Source: Shewanella psychropiezotolerans (GTDB taxonomy: Bacteria; Pseudomonadota; Gammaproteobacteria; Enterobacterales; Shewanellaceae). From it: DNA of 64,000 nucleotides. This document shows positions 35,237 to 43,276 of this stretch, piece after piece. Under the pieces are notes generated by a model, which was not told the DNA's origin, ran no database searches, and saw only the letters and a program-made list of their open reading frames with translations. The DNA lies in contig NZ_CP041614.1 of NCBI RefSeq assembly GCF_007197555.1, forward strand, positions 4,332,001-4,396,000, in the 5' to 3' direction. The first letter of the stretch is position 1, and every line of letters begins with the position of its first letter. A program made the position numbers and the translations under genes.

Positions 35237-36136
35237 ATGGATAGATTTCATCTTCTCAGAGTATTTATTGCTGTAGCTGAAGAGCAAGGGTTCGCTGCCG
35301 CGGCAAGAAGACTGAACATGTCACCACCAGCGGTCACCCGAGCGATAGCAGGGCTGGAGGAGCAACTGAATGTAAAACTACTTAATCGCACCACTCGTTA
35401 TGTCAGAGCGACCGATGTAGGGCTGCGCTATTTAGATGATGCCAGACGCATCTTGGCTGAATTGAGCGCTGCCGATGAAGCGGTAACGGGAATAAATGCA
35501 GAGCCCCAGGGACATCTTGCCATCACGGCACCTGTGATGTTCGGCAGCCTGTTCGTAATGCCGACCATAGTCAAATACCTGCAGCAGCACCCAAAAATGG
35601 AGGTCTCGGCCATCTTTCTCGACCGAGTGGTCAATATGCTTGAAGAAGGCATAGATGTCGGGGTGCGAATAGGTCAACTCCCAGATTCCAGCATGCGTGC
35701 CAGGCATGTAGGCTCTGTCAGACTGGTGCTTTGTGCATCACCACAATATATCCAGGAATACGGCATTCCCCTGCATCCCGACGAACTAGACCAACATACC
35801 GTTATCGCCTCAAAGGCCGGCAATAATGGTCTGGATTGGCGCTTTCCCGATGGTAAGAGTATCAAGTCAATCAAGGTCAAACCTCGACTGACGGTCACCA
35901 CTAACGACGCCGCCATCTCTTCAGCCGTCGAAGGCTTGGGTATCACCCGCTTACTCTCATATCAAATCGCCCCGCAACTCGCCTCGGGTGAACTTAAAAT
36001 TTTACTGGAGGGCTTCGAGCCCGAACCCCGGCCTGTGCATATCATTCATCGAGAGGGCCCCAATGGCTCGGCCAAGGTGCGCAGTTTAGTTGACCTGTTA
36101 GCGAAACAGCTTAGCCAACATCCGGCGCTCAATTAA
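35237..36136 (+). CDS. LysR-family transcriptional regulator
   Basis: 299 aa, the usual size. N-terminal winged helix-turn-helix (about residues 1-60): FHLLRVFIAVAEEQGFAAAARRLNMSPPAVTRAIAGLEEQLNVKLLNRTTR. C-terminal substrate-binding domain with GHLAITAPVMFGSLFVMPTIVKYL and EGLGITRLLSYQIAPQLASGEL. Divergent to the AhpD-like gene; its effector is not known. It ends about 270 bp before the permease and is probably unrelated to glycerate control. Confidence 0.9.
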   Translation: MDRFHLLRVFIAVAEEQGFAAAARRLNMSPPAVTRAIAGLEEQLNVKLLNRTTRYVRATDVGLRYLDDARRILAELSAADEAVTGINAEPQGHLAITAPVMFGSLFVMPTIVKYLQQHPKMEVSAIFLDRVVNMLEEGIDVGVRIGQLPDSSMRARHVGSVRLVLCASPQYIQEYGIPLHPDELDQHTVIASKAGNNGLDWRFPDGKSIKSIKVKPRLTVTTNDAAISSAVEGLGITRLLSYQIAPQLASGELKILLEGFEPEPRPVHIIHREGPNGSAKVRSLVDLLAKQLSQHPALN

Positions 36137-36209
36137 ACAAACAACGCTACCTCTCCTCAATAGGTGTGGTTAAACGCTCAAATTATCGCTGAGCCTCATC
36201 TGACCACTA

Positions 36210-36239
36210 AATATATTTGTGCAAACGCACAAATATATT
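36210..36239. promoter_or_regulatory. 30-bp palindrome, predicted CdaR/SdaR operator for the glycerate operon
   Basis: Arms AATATATTTGTGC (36210-36222) and GCACAAATATATT (36227-36239) are exact complements around AAAC. It is the only strong dyad in the 266-bp gap before the glycerate permease, about 165 bp from its start. Assignment to the CdaR/SdaR protein encoded at 17546 is inference from the pathway. Confidence 0.6.
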
Positions 36240-36402
36240 ACCGATAAAGGTGATAAATCAGTCACTAGACACGATGTCAGATTGTACTCAGCACAGGATA
36301 ATAGCCAAAGCCTGAAATACCTTAGCCGTCGACCTTCAAAAACGGCGAGTGAACCGGGTCAAATAAAAAAGTAAGCTAATAATACCCAAACAGGGACACC
36401 CT

Positions 36403-37761
36403 ATGAGCCAAGTCATGATCTTGTTGGCAGTGATATTTTTCATTGTTATTGCCACCTCAAAATTCAAACTACATCCATTTTTAACGCTGATTTTAGCCTC
36501 ATTCCTTACCGCATTTGCCTACGGATTACCCAGCGCAGATATTGCCAAGACCATCACTAGCGGATTCGGTGGTATTCTTGGCTATATTGGCCTGGTTATC
36601 GTACTCGGTACTATTATCGGTACCATATTGGAGAAGAGCGGCGCGGCCATCACCATGGCAGATGTAGTCATCAAGGTGCTGGGGAAACGTTTTCCTACCC
36701 TGACCATGTCGATTATCGGCTACCTGGTCTCAATTCCTGTCTTTTGTGACTCAGGTTTCGTGATCCTTAACTCCTTGAAACAATCTATGGCCAATCGCAT
36801 GAAGGTCTCGAGTGTCTCCATGAGTGTCGCCTTAGCCACGGGTCTGTATGCGACTCACACGTTCGTGCCGCCAACACCCGGCCCTATTGCCGCTGCGGGT
36901 AACTTAGGTCTGGAATCGAATCTCGGCTTAGTCATCTTTGTCGGTGTGTTTGTCGCGGCCGTTGCCGCACTTGCAGGCACGCTGTGGGCTAACCGTTTTG
37001 CCAATGTTGAGCCGGACGGTGAAGGTGCGGAAGAACTTAACAAGAATGTAGAAGACTTCGACACGCTAAAAGAAGCCTATGGCACACTGCCAAGCCCGAC
37101 TCGCGCCTTTGCCCCTATCTTCGTGCCCATCTTACTCATCTGCTTTGGCTCAGTCGCTAACTTCCCTTCAGCGCCGCTTGGCAATGGTCTGTTATTTGAT
37201 GTGCTCGCCTTCCTGGGTCAGCCAGTAAACGCCCTTATGATTGGTCTGTTCCTGTCTATTTCACTGCTTAAAAGCAGTGAAAAGATTAAAGAGTTCAGCG
37301 AGCGCATCACTCAAGGTCTAGTGGTTGCCGCCCCCATTCTGCTAATCACAGGTGCAGGCGGTGCATTCGGCGCCGTGCTTAAAGCGACAGAGATTGGCAC
37401 CTTCCTTGGGACATCACTTTCAGCATTAGGCATAGGCATCTTCATGCCATTTATCGTCGCCGCAGCCCTTAAATCGGCCCAAGGTTCATCGACAGTGGCA
37501 TTAGTGACCACATCGGCCTTAGTGGCACCTATGCTGGGTGATATCGGTCTTGCCAGTGAAATGGGACGAGTACTGACTGTGATGGCCATCGGAGCCGGCG
37601 CTATGACGGTTTCTCATGCCAATGACAGCTTCTTCTGGGTCGTGACTCAATTTAGCCGCATGAGTGTTAAGCAAGCCTATAAAGCACAAACTATGGCGAC
37701 GCTAGTGCAAGGCATAACCGCAATGACCTTAGTGTATATCTTGAGTCTCATTCTGCTTTAA
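36403..37761 (+). CDS. GntP-family permease, probable glycerate transporter
   Basis: 452 aa with about 12 hydrophobic segments from residue 3 on. GntP family features: GGILGYIGLVIVLGTIIGTILEKSGAA, PVFCDSGFVIL, THTFVPPTPGPIAAAGNLG, ALKSAQGSSTVALVTT and AMTVSHANDSFFWVVTQFS. Gluconate and sugar-acid transporters share these; the adjacent glycerate kinase favours glycerate as substrate. ATG with AGGGACACCCT upstream. A strong hairpin with T-rich tail lies between this gene and the kinase. Confidence 0.88.
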   Translation: MSQVMILLAVIFFIVIATSKFKLHPFLTLILASFLTAFAYGLPSADIAKTITSGFGGILGYIGLVIVLGTIIGTILEKSGAAITMADVVIKVLGKRFPTLTMSIIGYLVSIPVFCDSGFVILNSLKQSMANRMKVSSVSMSVALATGLYATHTFVPPTPGPIAAAGNLGLESNLGLVIFVGVFVAAVAALAGTLWANRFANVEPDGEGAEELNKNVEDFDTLKEAYGTLPSPTRAFAPIFVPILLICFGSVANFPSAPLGNGLLFDVLAFLGQPVNALMIGLFLSISLLKSSEKIKEFSERITQGLVVAAPILLITGAGGAFGAVLKATEIGTFLGTSLSALGIGIFMPFIVAAALKSAQGSSTVALVTTSALVAPMLGDIGLASEMGRVLTVMAIGAGAMTVSHANDSFFWVVTQFSRMSVKQAYKAQTMATLVQGITAMTLVYILSLILL

Positions 37762-37777
37762 ACGCCAGGCCCAGAGT

Positions 37778-37818
37778 TCAGTGGCTGTCACAGCAGCCAC
37801 TGACATTTTATTGTTTTT
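37778..37818 (+). terminator. Terminator-like hairpin between permease and glycerate kinase
   Basis: TCAGTGGCTG / CAGCCACTGA, 10-bp stem, 6-nt loop, followed by CATTTTATTGTTTTT. It may partly terminate the permease transcript, leaving lower kinase expression, or separate two units. Confidence 0.7.
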
Positions 37819-37856
37819 AGTACCCAGTTCTTCTGACTGCTTTAGGATCCCCACCA

Positions 37857-39038
37857 ATGAAAATAGTTATCGCTCCCGATTCATTCAAAGAAAGCCTGAG
37901 TGCGATGGAAGTAGCCAACGAAATCGAACGCGGCTTTAAATCTGTCCTGCCCGACACTGAGTATCTAAAGTTGCCTGTTGCCGACGGCGGTGAAGGCACT
38001 GTGCAGTCTATGGTCGATGCGACAAACGGTTCCATTATCGAGCTCGATGTTATCGGCCCCCTGGGAAAACGAGTCAGTGCTCATTACGGGATCTTAGGAA
38101 ATGAGTTTATTGGTGACAGTAAGACAGCCATCATAGAGATGGCGTCGGCCTCGGGCCTACATCATGTCTCAGTCGAGAAACGCGACCCTCGTATCACCAC
38201 CAGCTATGGCACAGGCCAGCTTATCTGTGATGCGCTCAACCGCGGCATCAAACACATCATAATTGGCCTAGGTGGCAGTGCCACCAACGATGGCGGCGCA
38301 GGTATGGCACAGGCACTTGGTATTCATCTGCTCGATGAGTCAGGCAAAGCCCTGAGTGTGGGCGGTTCGGCATTAAACGAGCTTCACACCATAGACATGA
38401 AAGATCTCCATCCCCTTATCCAGCGCTGTGAATTTATCGTCGCCTGTGACGTAGATAACCCTTTGTGTGGTGAGAAAGGCGCGTCGGTAATTTTTGGTCC
38501 ACAAAAAGGCGCTACACCCGAAATGGTAACCAGCCTGGATGCGGCCTTGACTCGATACGCCGACATTATCGCCAAGACTATTGCTAACAAACAGATCAAT
38601 GACACTAAAATTGAAGACAAGCGCAATACACCAGGTGCAGGCGCCGCCGGCGGAATGGGGCTGGGTGTCATGGCATTCCTAAACGCCACACTCAAACCCG
38701 GCATAGATATCGTCATGGAAACCGTAAAACTCGACGAAAAAATTGCAGGCGCAGATCTGGTGATCACAGGAGAAGGCAGACTCGACAGCCAAACCCTGCA
38801 CGGTAAGACCCCAATGGGCGTCACGCGCGTCGCCAACTCACAGGGTATTCCTGTTATCGCCATAGCAGGCTGCGTCAGTGATGATGCCAATATGCTACTC
38901 GAACATGGCCTATCTGCCATCTTCTCCATCACTCCCAGGGCGCTGCCACTGGAGGATGTGCTTGCCAATGCTAAACACAACTTATTTACCGCGTCGCAGA
39001 ATATCGCAGCTCTCTATGCCATGAAGATAAAGGCGTAA
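37857..39038 (+). CDS. Glycerate kinase (GlxK/GarK family)
   Basis: 393 aa, standard for the family. Phosphorylates D-glycerate (to 2-phosphoglycerate in the GarK/GlxK group), feeding lower glycolysis. Family stretches: MKIVIAPDSFKESLSAMEVA, LPVADGGEGTVQSMV, GLGGSATNDGGAGMAQALG, CDVDNPLCGEKGASVIFGPQKG and ITGEGRLDSQTLHGKTPMGV. Downstream of the permease and, by family context, a target of the CdaR-type regulator at 17546. A hairpin follows the stop. Confidence 0.93.
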   Translation: MKIVIAPDSFKESLSAMEVANEIERGFKSVLPDTEYLKLPVADGGEGTVQSMVDATNGSIIELDVIGPLGKRVSAHYGILGNEFIGDSKTAIIEMASASGLHHVSVEKRDPRITTSYGTGQLICDALNRGIKHIIIGLGGSATNDGGAGMAQALGIHLLDESGKALSVGGSALNELHTIDMKDLHPLIQRCEFIVACDVDNPLCGEKGASVIFGPQKGATPEMVTSLDAALTRYADIIAKTIANKQINDTKIEDKRNTPGAGAAGGMGLGVMAFLNATLKPGIDIVMETVKLDEKIAGADLVITGEGRLDSQTLHGKTPMGVTRVANSQGIPVIAIAGCVSDDANMLLEHGLSAIFSITPRALPLEDVLANAKHNLFTASQNIAALYAMKIKA

Positions 39039-39048
39039 TGCCGTCCTC

Positions 39049-39088
39049 GAAGACGATAAAATGAGGCTATCCTCTCTTTATCGTCTTC
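39049..39088 (+). terminator. Hairpin after the glycerate kinase gene
   Basis: GAAGACGATAAA / TTTATCGTCTTC, 12-bp perfect outer stem with inner GAGG/CCTC pairing, 11 bp after the stop. No T-run. Confidence 0.55.
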
Positions 39089-39261
39089 AGATAACCTCAA
39101 TGGCACTCAGCCCAAACAATCGCCACCGCTTTACATTCCCCATGAATCGTTTTAACTTTTCCACTTGATGCACCAAAGCGCATAAAGTAAAGTGACTCCC
39201 CTTTGGAAAACTGCAACAAATAGCAGTTCCTGTTGAATAGTGTGATAGCTAAGAGATAACC

Positions 39262-40920
39262 ATGTCGATGACACCCAGACGAGCCACAGCTTCTGAAGAG
39301 GCATTACTGCGCATCTTCACCGTACCGGAAGCCCCTGATTCAACATTAAGCGTCATCGAGCAAAACATATCGCAAAACTTGATGGGCTTCCTGCAAGAAA
39401 GTGTGGTTGCCATCGAGAAGCCTCTGTCTGAGATAGAGCTAGACTTCCAACAGCATCAGATCCCCTCTGCGCCTCAGTTTGTTTCAGACTATGCCGATGA
39501 GATGATGAAAACCTTAGTAGCGCATTCGGTTCATACGTCATCGCCTAGCTTTATCGGTCACATGACCTCGGCTCTACCTTACTTCGTCTTGCCTCTGTCT
39601 AAGATGATGGTTGGCCTCAACCAGAATCTGGTAAAAATTGAGACCTCTAAGGCCTTTACGCCACTGGAACGTCAGGTCTTAGGTATGATGCATCACCTGA
39701 TCTACAGTGAAGATGATAAGTTTTACAAAAGCTGGATGCACAGCGCTAACTACTCCCTCGGGGCATTTTGTTCAGGCGGCACGGTCGCCAACATCACAGC
39801 TTTGTGGATAGCTCGTAATCAGTTACTCAAGGCCGACGGTGACTTCAAAGGGGTTTCGGCTCAAGGCCTGATGAAAGGTCTCCGTCATTATGGCTATGAT
39901 GATCTGGCCATCTTAGTCTCCGAGCGTGGTCACTACTCGTTAGCAAAAACGGCAGACTTGCTTGGCATAGGCCGTGAGAACATCATTAAAGTCCCCACAT
40001 CGAGTGATAACAAGGTCGATGTGGATAAGATGCGCGCAATGGCGAAACAGCTTAAGCATGACAACATCAAGGTCATGGCCATCGTCGGCGTCGCGGGCAC
40101 CACAGAGACAGGCAATATCGACCCCTTAGATGAGCTTGCAACATTGGCAAGCGAGCTTAAGTGTCATTTCCATGTTGATGCGGCTTGGGGCGGAGCATCG
40201 CTGTTATCGAACAAGTATCGCCATCTGCTTAAAGGCATAGAGCGTGCGGACTCAGTGACAATCGATGCGCATAAACAGATGTATGTGCCCATGGGCGCAG
40301 GTATGGTTATCTTCAAAGACCCAAGTTTTGCCAACGCCATTAAGCATCATGCAGAATATATTTTACGAAAAGGCTCTAAAGATTTAGGCAGTCAAACTCT
40401 GGAAGGTTCACGCCCGGGAATGGCCATGTTGGTCCATGCCTGCCTGCAAGTCATTGGCCGGGATGGTTACGAGATATTAATCAACAACAGTTTAGAGAAG
40501 GCGCGTTATTTCGCCGAGCTTATCCAGCAGCAAGAAGATTTCCAACTGGTATCAGAACCTGAGCTCTGTCTGCTCACCTATCGCTATGTGCCAAAATCGG
40601 TACAGCTGGCGATGCAAGAGACAAGAGAGAGCGGCAACACTGAGAAGTTAATCGAATTTAACGGCTTACTCGACGGTCTGACTAAGTTTGTCCAGAAACG
40701 TCAACGAGAACAAGGCACCTCATTTGTGTCTCGTACCCGTATTAATCCCGAAAGTAGCAGCGGACTCAATATTCAATCTGTGGTTTTTCGTGTGGTTTTG
40801 GCTAATCCCCTCACCACCCGTGAGATATTGCAGCAGGTCTTAGCCGAGCAGATAGAGATAGCCAAACAAGATAATAAATTCTTGCCGCAACTGTTAGCAC
40901 TCGCCTCTCACTCGTCTTAA
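39262..40920 (+). CDS. panP: PLP-dependent aspartate 1-decarboxylase PanP (putative)
   Basis: 552 aa group II PLP decarboxylase. The PLP lysine lies in SVTIDAHKQMYVPMGAGMV (about residue 338), with FHVDAAWGG holding the aspartate that contacts the PLP ring nitrogen. The N-terminal part (EEALLRIFTVPEAPDSTLSVIEQ, HTSSPSFIGHMTSALPYFVLPLSK) matches the Vibrio/Shewanella family named PanP, which makes beta-alanine from aspartate for pantothenate synthesis in organisms without PanD. Older annotations call it glutamate decarboxylase. As I recall, the same neighbour sits beside the glycerate genes near mtr in S. oneidensis. Confidence 0.8.
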   Translation: MSMTPRRATASEEALLRIFTVPEAPDSTLSVIEQNISQNLMGFLQESVVAIEKPLSEIELDFQQHQIPSAPQFVSDYADEMMKTLVAHSVHTSSPSFIGHMTSALPYFVLPLSKMMVGLNQNLVKIETSKAFTPLERQVLGMMHHLIYSEDDKFYKSWMHSANYSLGAFCSGGTVANITALWIARNQLLKADGDFKGVSAQGLMKGLRHYGYDDLAILVSERGHYSLAKTADLLGIGRENIIKVPTSSDNKVDVDKMRAMAKQLKHDNIKVMAIVGVAGTTETGNIDPLDELATLASELKCHFHVDAAWGGASLLSNKYRHLLKGIERADSVTIDAHKQMYVPMGAGMVIFKDPSFANAIKHHAEYILRKGSKDLGSQTLEGSRPGMAMLVHACLQVIGRDGYEILINNSLEKARYFAELIQQQEDFQLVSEPELCLLTYRYVPKSVQLAMQETRESGNTEKLIEFNGLLDGLTKFVQKRQREQGTSFVSRTRINPESSSGLNIQSVVFRVVLANPLTTREILQQVLAEQIEIAKQDNKFLPQLLALASHSS

Positions 40921-40940
40921 CCATGTGACAAAACCATAAA

Positions 40941-40963
40941 GAAGCCGTTTATCAAACGGCTTC
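40941..40963. terminator. Bidirectional terminator hairpin between panP and map
   Basis: GAAGCCGTTT-ATC-AAACGGCTTC, 10-bp perfect stem. The stop codon of the minus-strand aminopeptidase lies inside it, and panP ends 20 bp away on the other side. Confidence 0.65.
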
Positions 40964-41725
40964 AGTTTCCCTTAAGGTCAACACCTCGAAACCCGTTTGG
41001 GTTACTAAGATAGTGTGTTCCCACTGAGCCGATAGCTTCTTATCCCGGGTCACCACGGTCCAGCCATCTTTCTTGGTTTTTATTTTGGCATTTCCCTGAT
41101 TGATCATAGGCTCAATGGTAAAAGTCATTCCAGGTTTCAATGTTAAGCCCAAACCTGGCCGACCGTAATGCAATACTTGTGGCTCTTCATGCATTTCACG
41201 CCCTATACCGTGGCCGCAATACTCCTTCACTACGCTGTAACCCGATTTCTCGACATGTTTCTGTATGGCATGGCCTACATCTCCCAGTGTGGCGCCGGGT
41301 TTAACCACATTTATCCCCAGCCACATGGCTTCATAGGTGGTCTGCACCAATCTCTTAGCCAGTGGGCTGGCATCGGGTAACAGATAAGTCTTACTCGAGT
41401 CCGCAATGAAGTCATGCTTTTCCAAGGTGATATCGACATTGACGATATCGGTGCTCTTCAACCTATAAGTTGCAGAAGGTATGCCGTGGCAGACCACCTC
41501 ATTGACCGAGGTATTGAGCGAATATTGATAACCGTATTGACCTTTGCTGGCGGGACGAGCGTCAAGCTCGTTAACGATGAAGTCTTCGACCTTATTGTTG
41601 ATCTCCATGGTGGTGATTCCCACCCGAATATACTCATCTAGCATCTTAAACACCCGGGCCAGTAGCTTGCCCGATTGCCTCATTAACTCAGCTTCAACGG
41701 CTGACTTGATCTGAATGTCACTCAT
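40952..41725 (-). CDS. map: Type I methionine aminopeptidase (accessory copy coupled to a ParD-like gene)
   Basis: 257 aa. Removes N-terminal methionine from nascent proteins. All metal ligands of the family are visible: Asp in NVDIT, Asp in IADSSK, His in GHGIG, Glu in TIEPM, Glu in QWEHT; the substrate histidine is in VCHGIP. Somewhat divergent from housekeeping Map (EKHDFIADSSKTY in place of the usual xxGxxGDxSxMF). Its start overlaps the stop of the ParD-like gene (ATGA), a linkage that sets it apart from the usual map gene beside rpsB. Probably a second, regulated aminopeptidase. Confidence 0.9.
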   Translation of the reverse strand: MSDIQIKSAVEAELMRQSGKLLARVFKMLDEYIRVGITTMEINNKVEDFIVNELDARPASKGQYGYQYSLNTSVNEVVCHGIPSATYRLKSTDIVNVDITLEKHDFIADSSKTYLLPDASPLAKRLVQTTYEAMWLGINVVKPGATLGDVGHAIQKHVEKSGYSVVKEYCGHGIGREMHEEPQVLHYGRPGLGLTLKPGMTFTIEPMINQGNAKIKTKKDGWTVVTRDKKLSAQWEHTILVTQTGFEVLTLRETEAV

Positions 41726-41937
41726 GACTTACCTTCATGAAGAATGCCTTCTAAAGATACGTTTTCATCCCTGAGGCGTTGCTGCAATATCTCATTGAAG
41801 GTTAACGTCGGATTCAACTCGGCTAGCATGCCGGTCTTGATCCAAAACTCCACTTGGGAGTTGATCGATCTCGACATCACATTGCTCGACTTTCTGATCT
41901 CTTCATGGAGTTCATCTGAAATTTTAACCAGTCCCAA
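41722..41937 (-). CDS. ParD-like family protein
   Basis: 71 aa. MGLVKISDELHEEIRKSSNVMSRSINSQVEFWIKTG resembles a ribbon-helix-helix DNA-binding domain; the C-terminal tail (LRDENVSLEGILHEG) could be the partner-binding arm. This matches the ParD-like family found in front of methionine aminopeptidase genes. No RelE/ParE-type toxin is present; the coupled downstream gene is map. A pair of 22-bp-spaced repeats sits 20-60 bp upstream, suggesting autoregulation. Confidence 0.75.
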   Translation of the reverse strand: MGLVKISDELHEEIRKSSNVMSRSINSQVEFWIKTGMLAELNPTLTFNEILQQRLRDENVSLEGILHEGKS

Positions 41938-41953
41938 AATGCACCTTTATATG

Positions 41954-41996
41954 GTTTATATATAAAACATATATGTATTATATATAAAACGTATAT
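41954..41996. promoter_or_regulatory. Twin operator upstream of the ParD-like gene
   Basis: ATATATAAAAC occurs at 41958-41968 and 41980-41990, exactly 22 bp apart (two helical turns), each followed by (A/G)TATAT. The first is part of a near palindrome GTTTATATATAAAAC. The arrangement suits cooperative binding by a ribbon-helix-helix protein. Confidence 0.55.
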
Positions 41997-42078
41997 ACCC
42001 ATCAAGCCCTGACTCAGATACCAATATCAATAGCCCAGATCAACACCTTCCCTTTCCCCTTCACACTTTACGACTTAA

Positions 42079-42099
42079 TTGATAATAATTATCATTTGC
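42079..42099. promoter_or_regulatory. Fur box upstream of the Mn/Fe ABC transporter
   Basis: GATAATAATTATCATTTGC, preceded by TT, is a strong match to GATAATGATAATCATTATC; the ATAATAATTATCAT core is near-palindromic. It lies about 75 bp before the binding-protein start, implying repression by iron-loaded Fur. Confidence 0.75.
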
Positions 42100-42171
42100 A
42101 TTGAGAAAGCACTTATTCCCTGCTAGCATTGAGTCGGTCCACCACGTAACCGCACATAACAAGGAAAAAAT

Positions 42172-43065
42172 ATGTTTCGTACATTTGGTTTGCTGCTCGC
42201 TATCACCCTCTCCTTCTGGTCGCAAGACCTGCTTGCCAGCCAGAGTGATAAGTTTAAGATCATCACCACCTTCACCGTTATCGCCGACATGGCGAGAAAC
42301 GTGGCAGGCGACGCCGCTATTGTCGAGTCCATCACCAAACCAGATGCCGAAATTCATAACTATCAGGCGACGCCGGGCGACATTCGTCGTGCACAGGGGG
42401 CCGATCTTATCCTGTATAACGGCCTAAATCTGGAACTCTGGTTCGATAAGTTTTTTTACAATCTCAGTGAAGTCCCCCGCACCATAGTCACCAAAGGCAT
42501 AGAGCCTATGGGAATTTCTCAGGGCCCCTATTCCGGTAAGCCTAATCCCCACGCCTGGATGTCCGCCCCCAATGCGCTGATCTATGTGGAAAATATCCGC
42601 CAAGCCTTGGTCAAGTATGACAGCGGCAATGCCGCAAGCTATAACACCAACGCCAAACGTTATTCGGCGCAGATCCTCGCCGCAGTCGCGCCATTCAAGG
42701 CGCTATTAGATGCGGTGCCGGAGGAGAAACGTTGGCTGGTAACCAGTGAGGGAGCGTTTAGCTACCTGACTCGAGACTATGATCTGAAGGAGCTCTACCT
42801 CTGGCCCATCAATGCCGATGCCCAAGGCACACCTCAGCAGGTGAGAAAGGTTATCGATCAGATGAGGCAGCATAAAATCCCAGTCATCTTCAGTGAGAGC
42901 ACGGTATCGGCCAAACCCGCTCAGCAGGTGGCACGAGAAACCGGAGCCAAATACGGAGGCATGCTCTATGTCGACTCTCTGAGCAGCACTTCTGGCCCAG
43001 TGCCGACCTATATCGAGCTGCTAACGACAACCTTGAGTACCATAGCCAGAGGATTAAACGACTAA
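42172..43065 (+). CDS. Metal ABC transporter substrate-binding protein (Mn/Fe type, SitA/YfeA-like)
   Basis: 297 aa cluster A-I periplasmic binding protein. Signal peptide about residues 1-22 (ending LLASQSD). Metal ligands are recognisable as His in AEIHNYQ, His in NPHAWMS, Glu in TSEGAFSY and Asp in YVDSLS: the H-H-E-D set of Mn/Fe binders rather than the three-histidine zinc set. First gene of a four-gene operon behind a Fur box. Its TAA stop overlaps the ATG of the next (mini) ORF as TAATG. The end TIARGLND is duplicated in that mini-ORF. Confidence 0.88.
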   Translation: MFRTFGLLLAITLSFWSQDLLASQSDKFKIITTFTVIADMARNVAGDAAIVESITKPDAEIHNYQATPGDIRRAQGADLILYNGLNLELWFDKFFYNLSEVPRTIVTKGIEPMGISQGPYSGKPNPHAWMSAPNALIYVENIRQALVKYDSGNAASYNTNAKRYSAQILAAVAPFKALLDAVPEEKRWLVTSEGAFSYLTRDYDLKELYLWPINADAQGTPQQVRKVIDQMRQHKIPVIFSESTVSAKPAQQVARETGAKYGGMLYVDSLSSTSGPVPTYIELLTTTLSTIARGLND

Positions 43066-43184
43066 TGACAGTACTCACAACTGAATTTATAGCTAGTCTC
43101 ACAGTTAACGACATCACATTCCCCTCTAGCAACAACCTGAAGATAAGCACTTTAAAGACCATAGGCAGAGGACTAAACGACTAA
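43065..43184 (+). CDS. Mini-ORF 1: duplicated junction peptide in the metal ABC operon
   Basis: 39 codons plus stop. The N-terminal part, with [10 protein letters not shown], resembles the first residues of the ATPase ([10 protein letters not shown]); the C-terminal part (TLKTIGRGLND) resembles the end of the binding protein (TLSTIARGLND). It is therefore a tandem copy of the gene junction, kept open, with TAATG overlaps at both ends. It may be a translated remnant that carries ribosomes from the binding-protein gene to the ATPase gene, or it may be neutral. Confidence 0.5.
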   Translation: MTVLTTEFIASLTVNDITFPSSNNLKISTLKTIGRGLND

Positions 43185-43276
43185 TGACAGCACTTATTAC
43201 GAGTCTCACAGTTAACGACATCACTGTCCCCTATCGCAACGGCCAGCTGACAAGCAGCTTAAGGACCAACGACTAA
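43184..43276 (+). CDS. Mini-ORF 2: second duplicated junction peptide
   Basis: 30 codons plus stop, encoding [20 protein letters not shown] then LTSSLRTND. The first 20 residues are almost those of the ATPase start ([20 protein letters not shown]) and the end resembles the binding-protein C-terminus. It starts at the TAATG of mini-ORF 1 and its own stop forms TAATG with the ATPase start at 43276. A distinct copy from mini-ORF 1, which has diverged more. Confidence 0.5.
   Translation: MTALITSLTVNDITVPYRNGQLTSSLRTND

Noticed and set aside
18695..36300. Prophage or integrative element with attachment sites
   Set aside because: No integrase, tRNA target or phage structural gene seen; the only mobility gene is the RAYT.
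38384..38980. 198-aa minus-strand open frame under glycerate kinase
   Set aside because: Low-complexity Ser/Pro/Ala shadow of a well-conserved + strand enzyme.
41722..41937. Classical ParDE toxin-antitoxin module
   Set aside because: No ParE/RelE-like gene on either side; the coupled gene is a complete methionine aminopeptidase.
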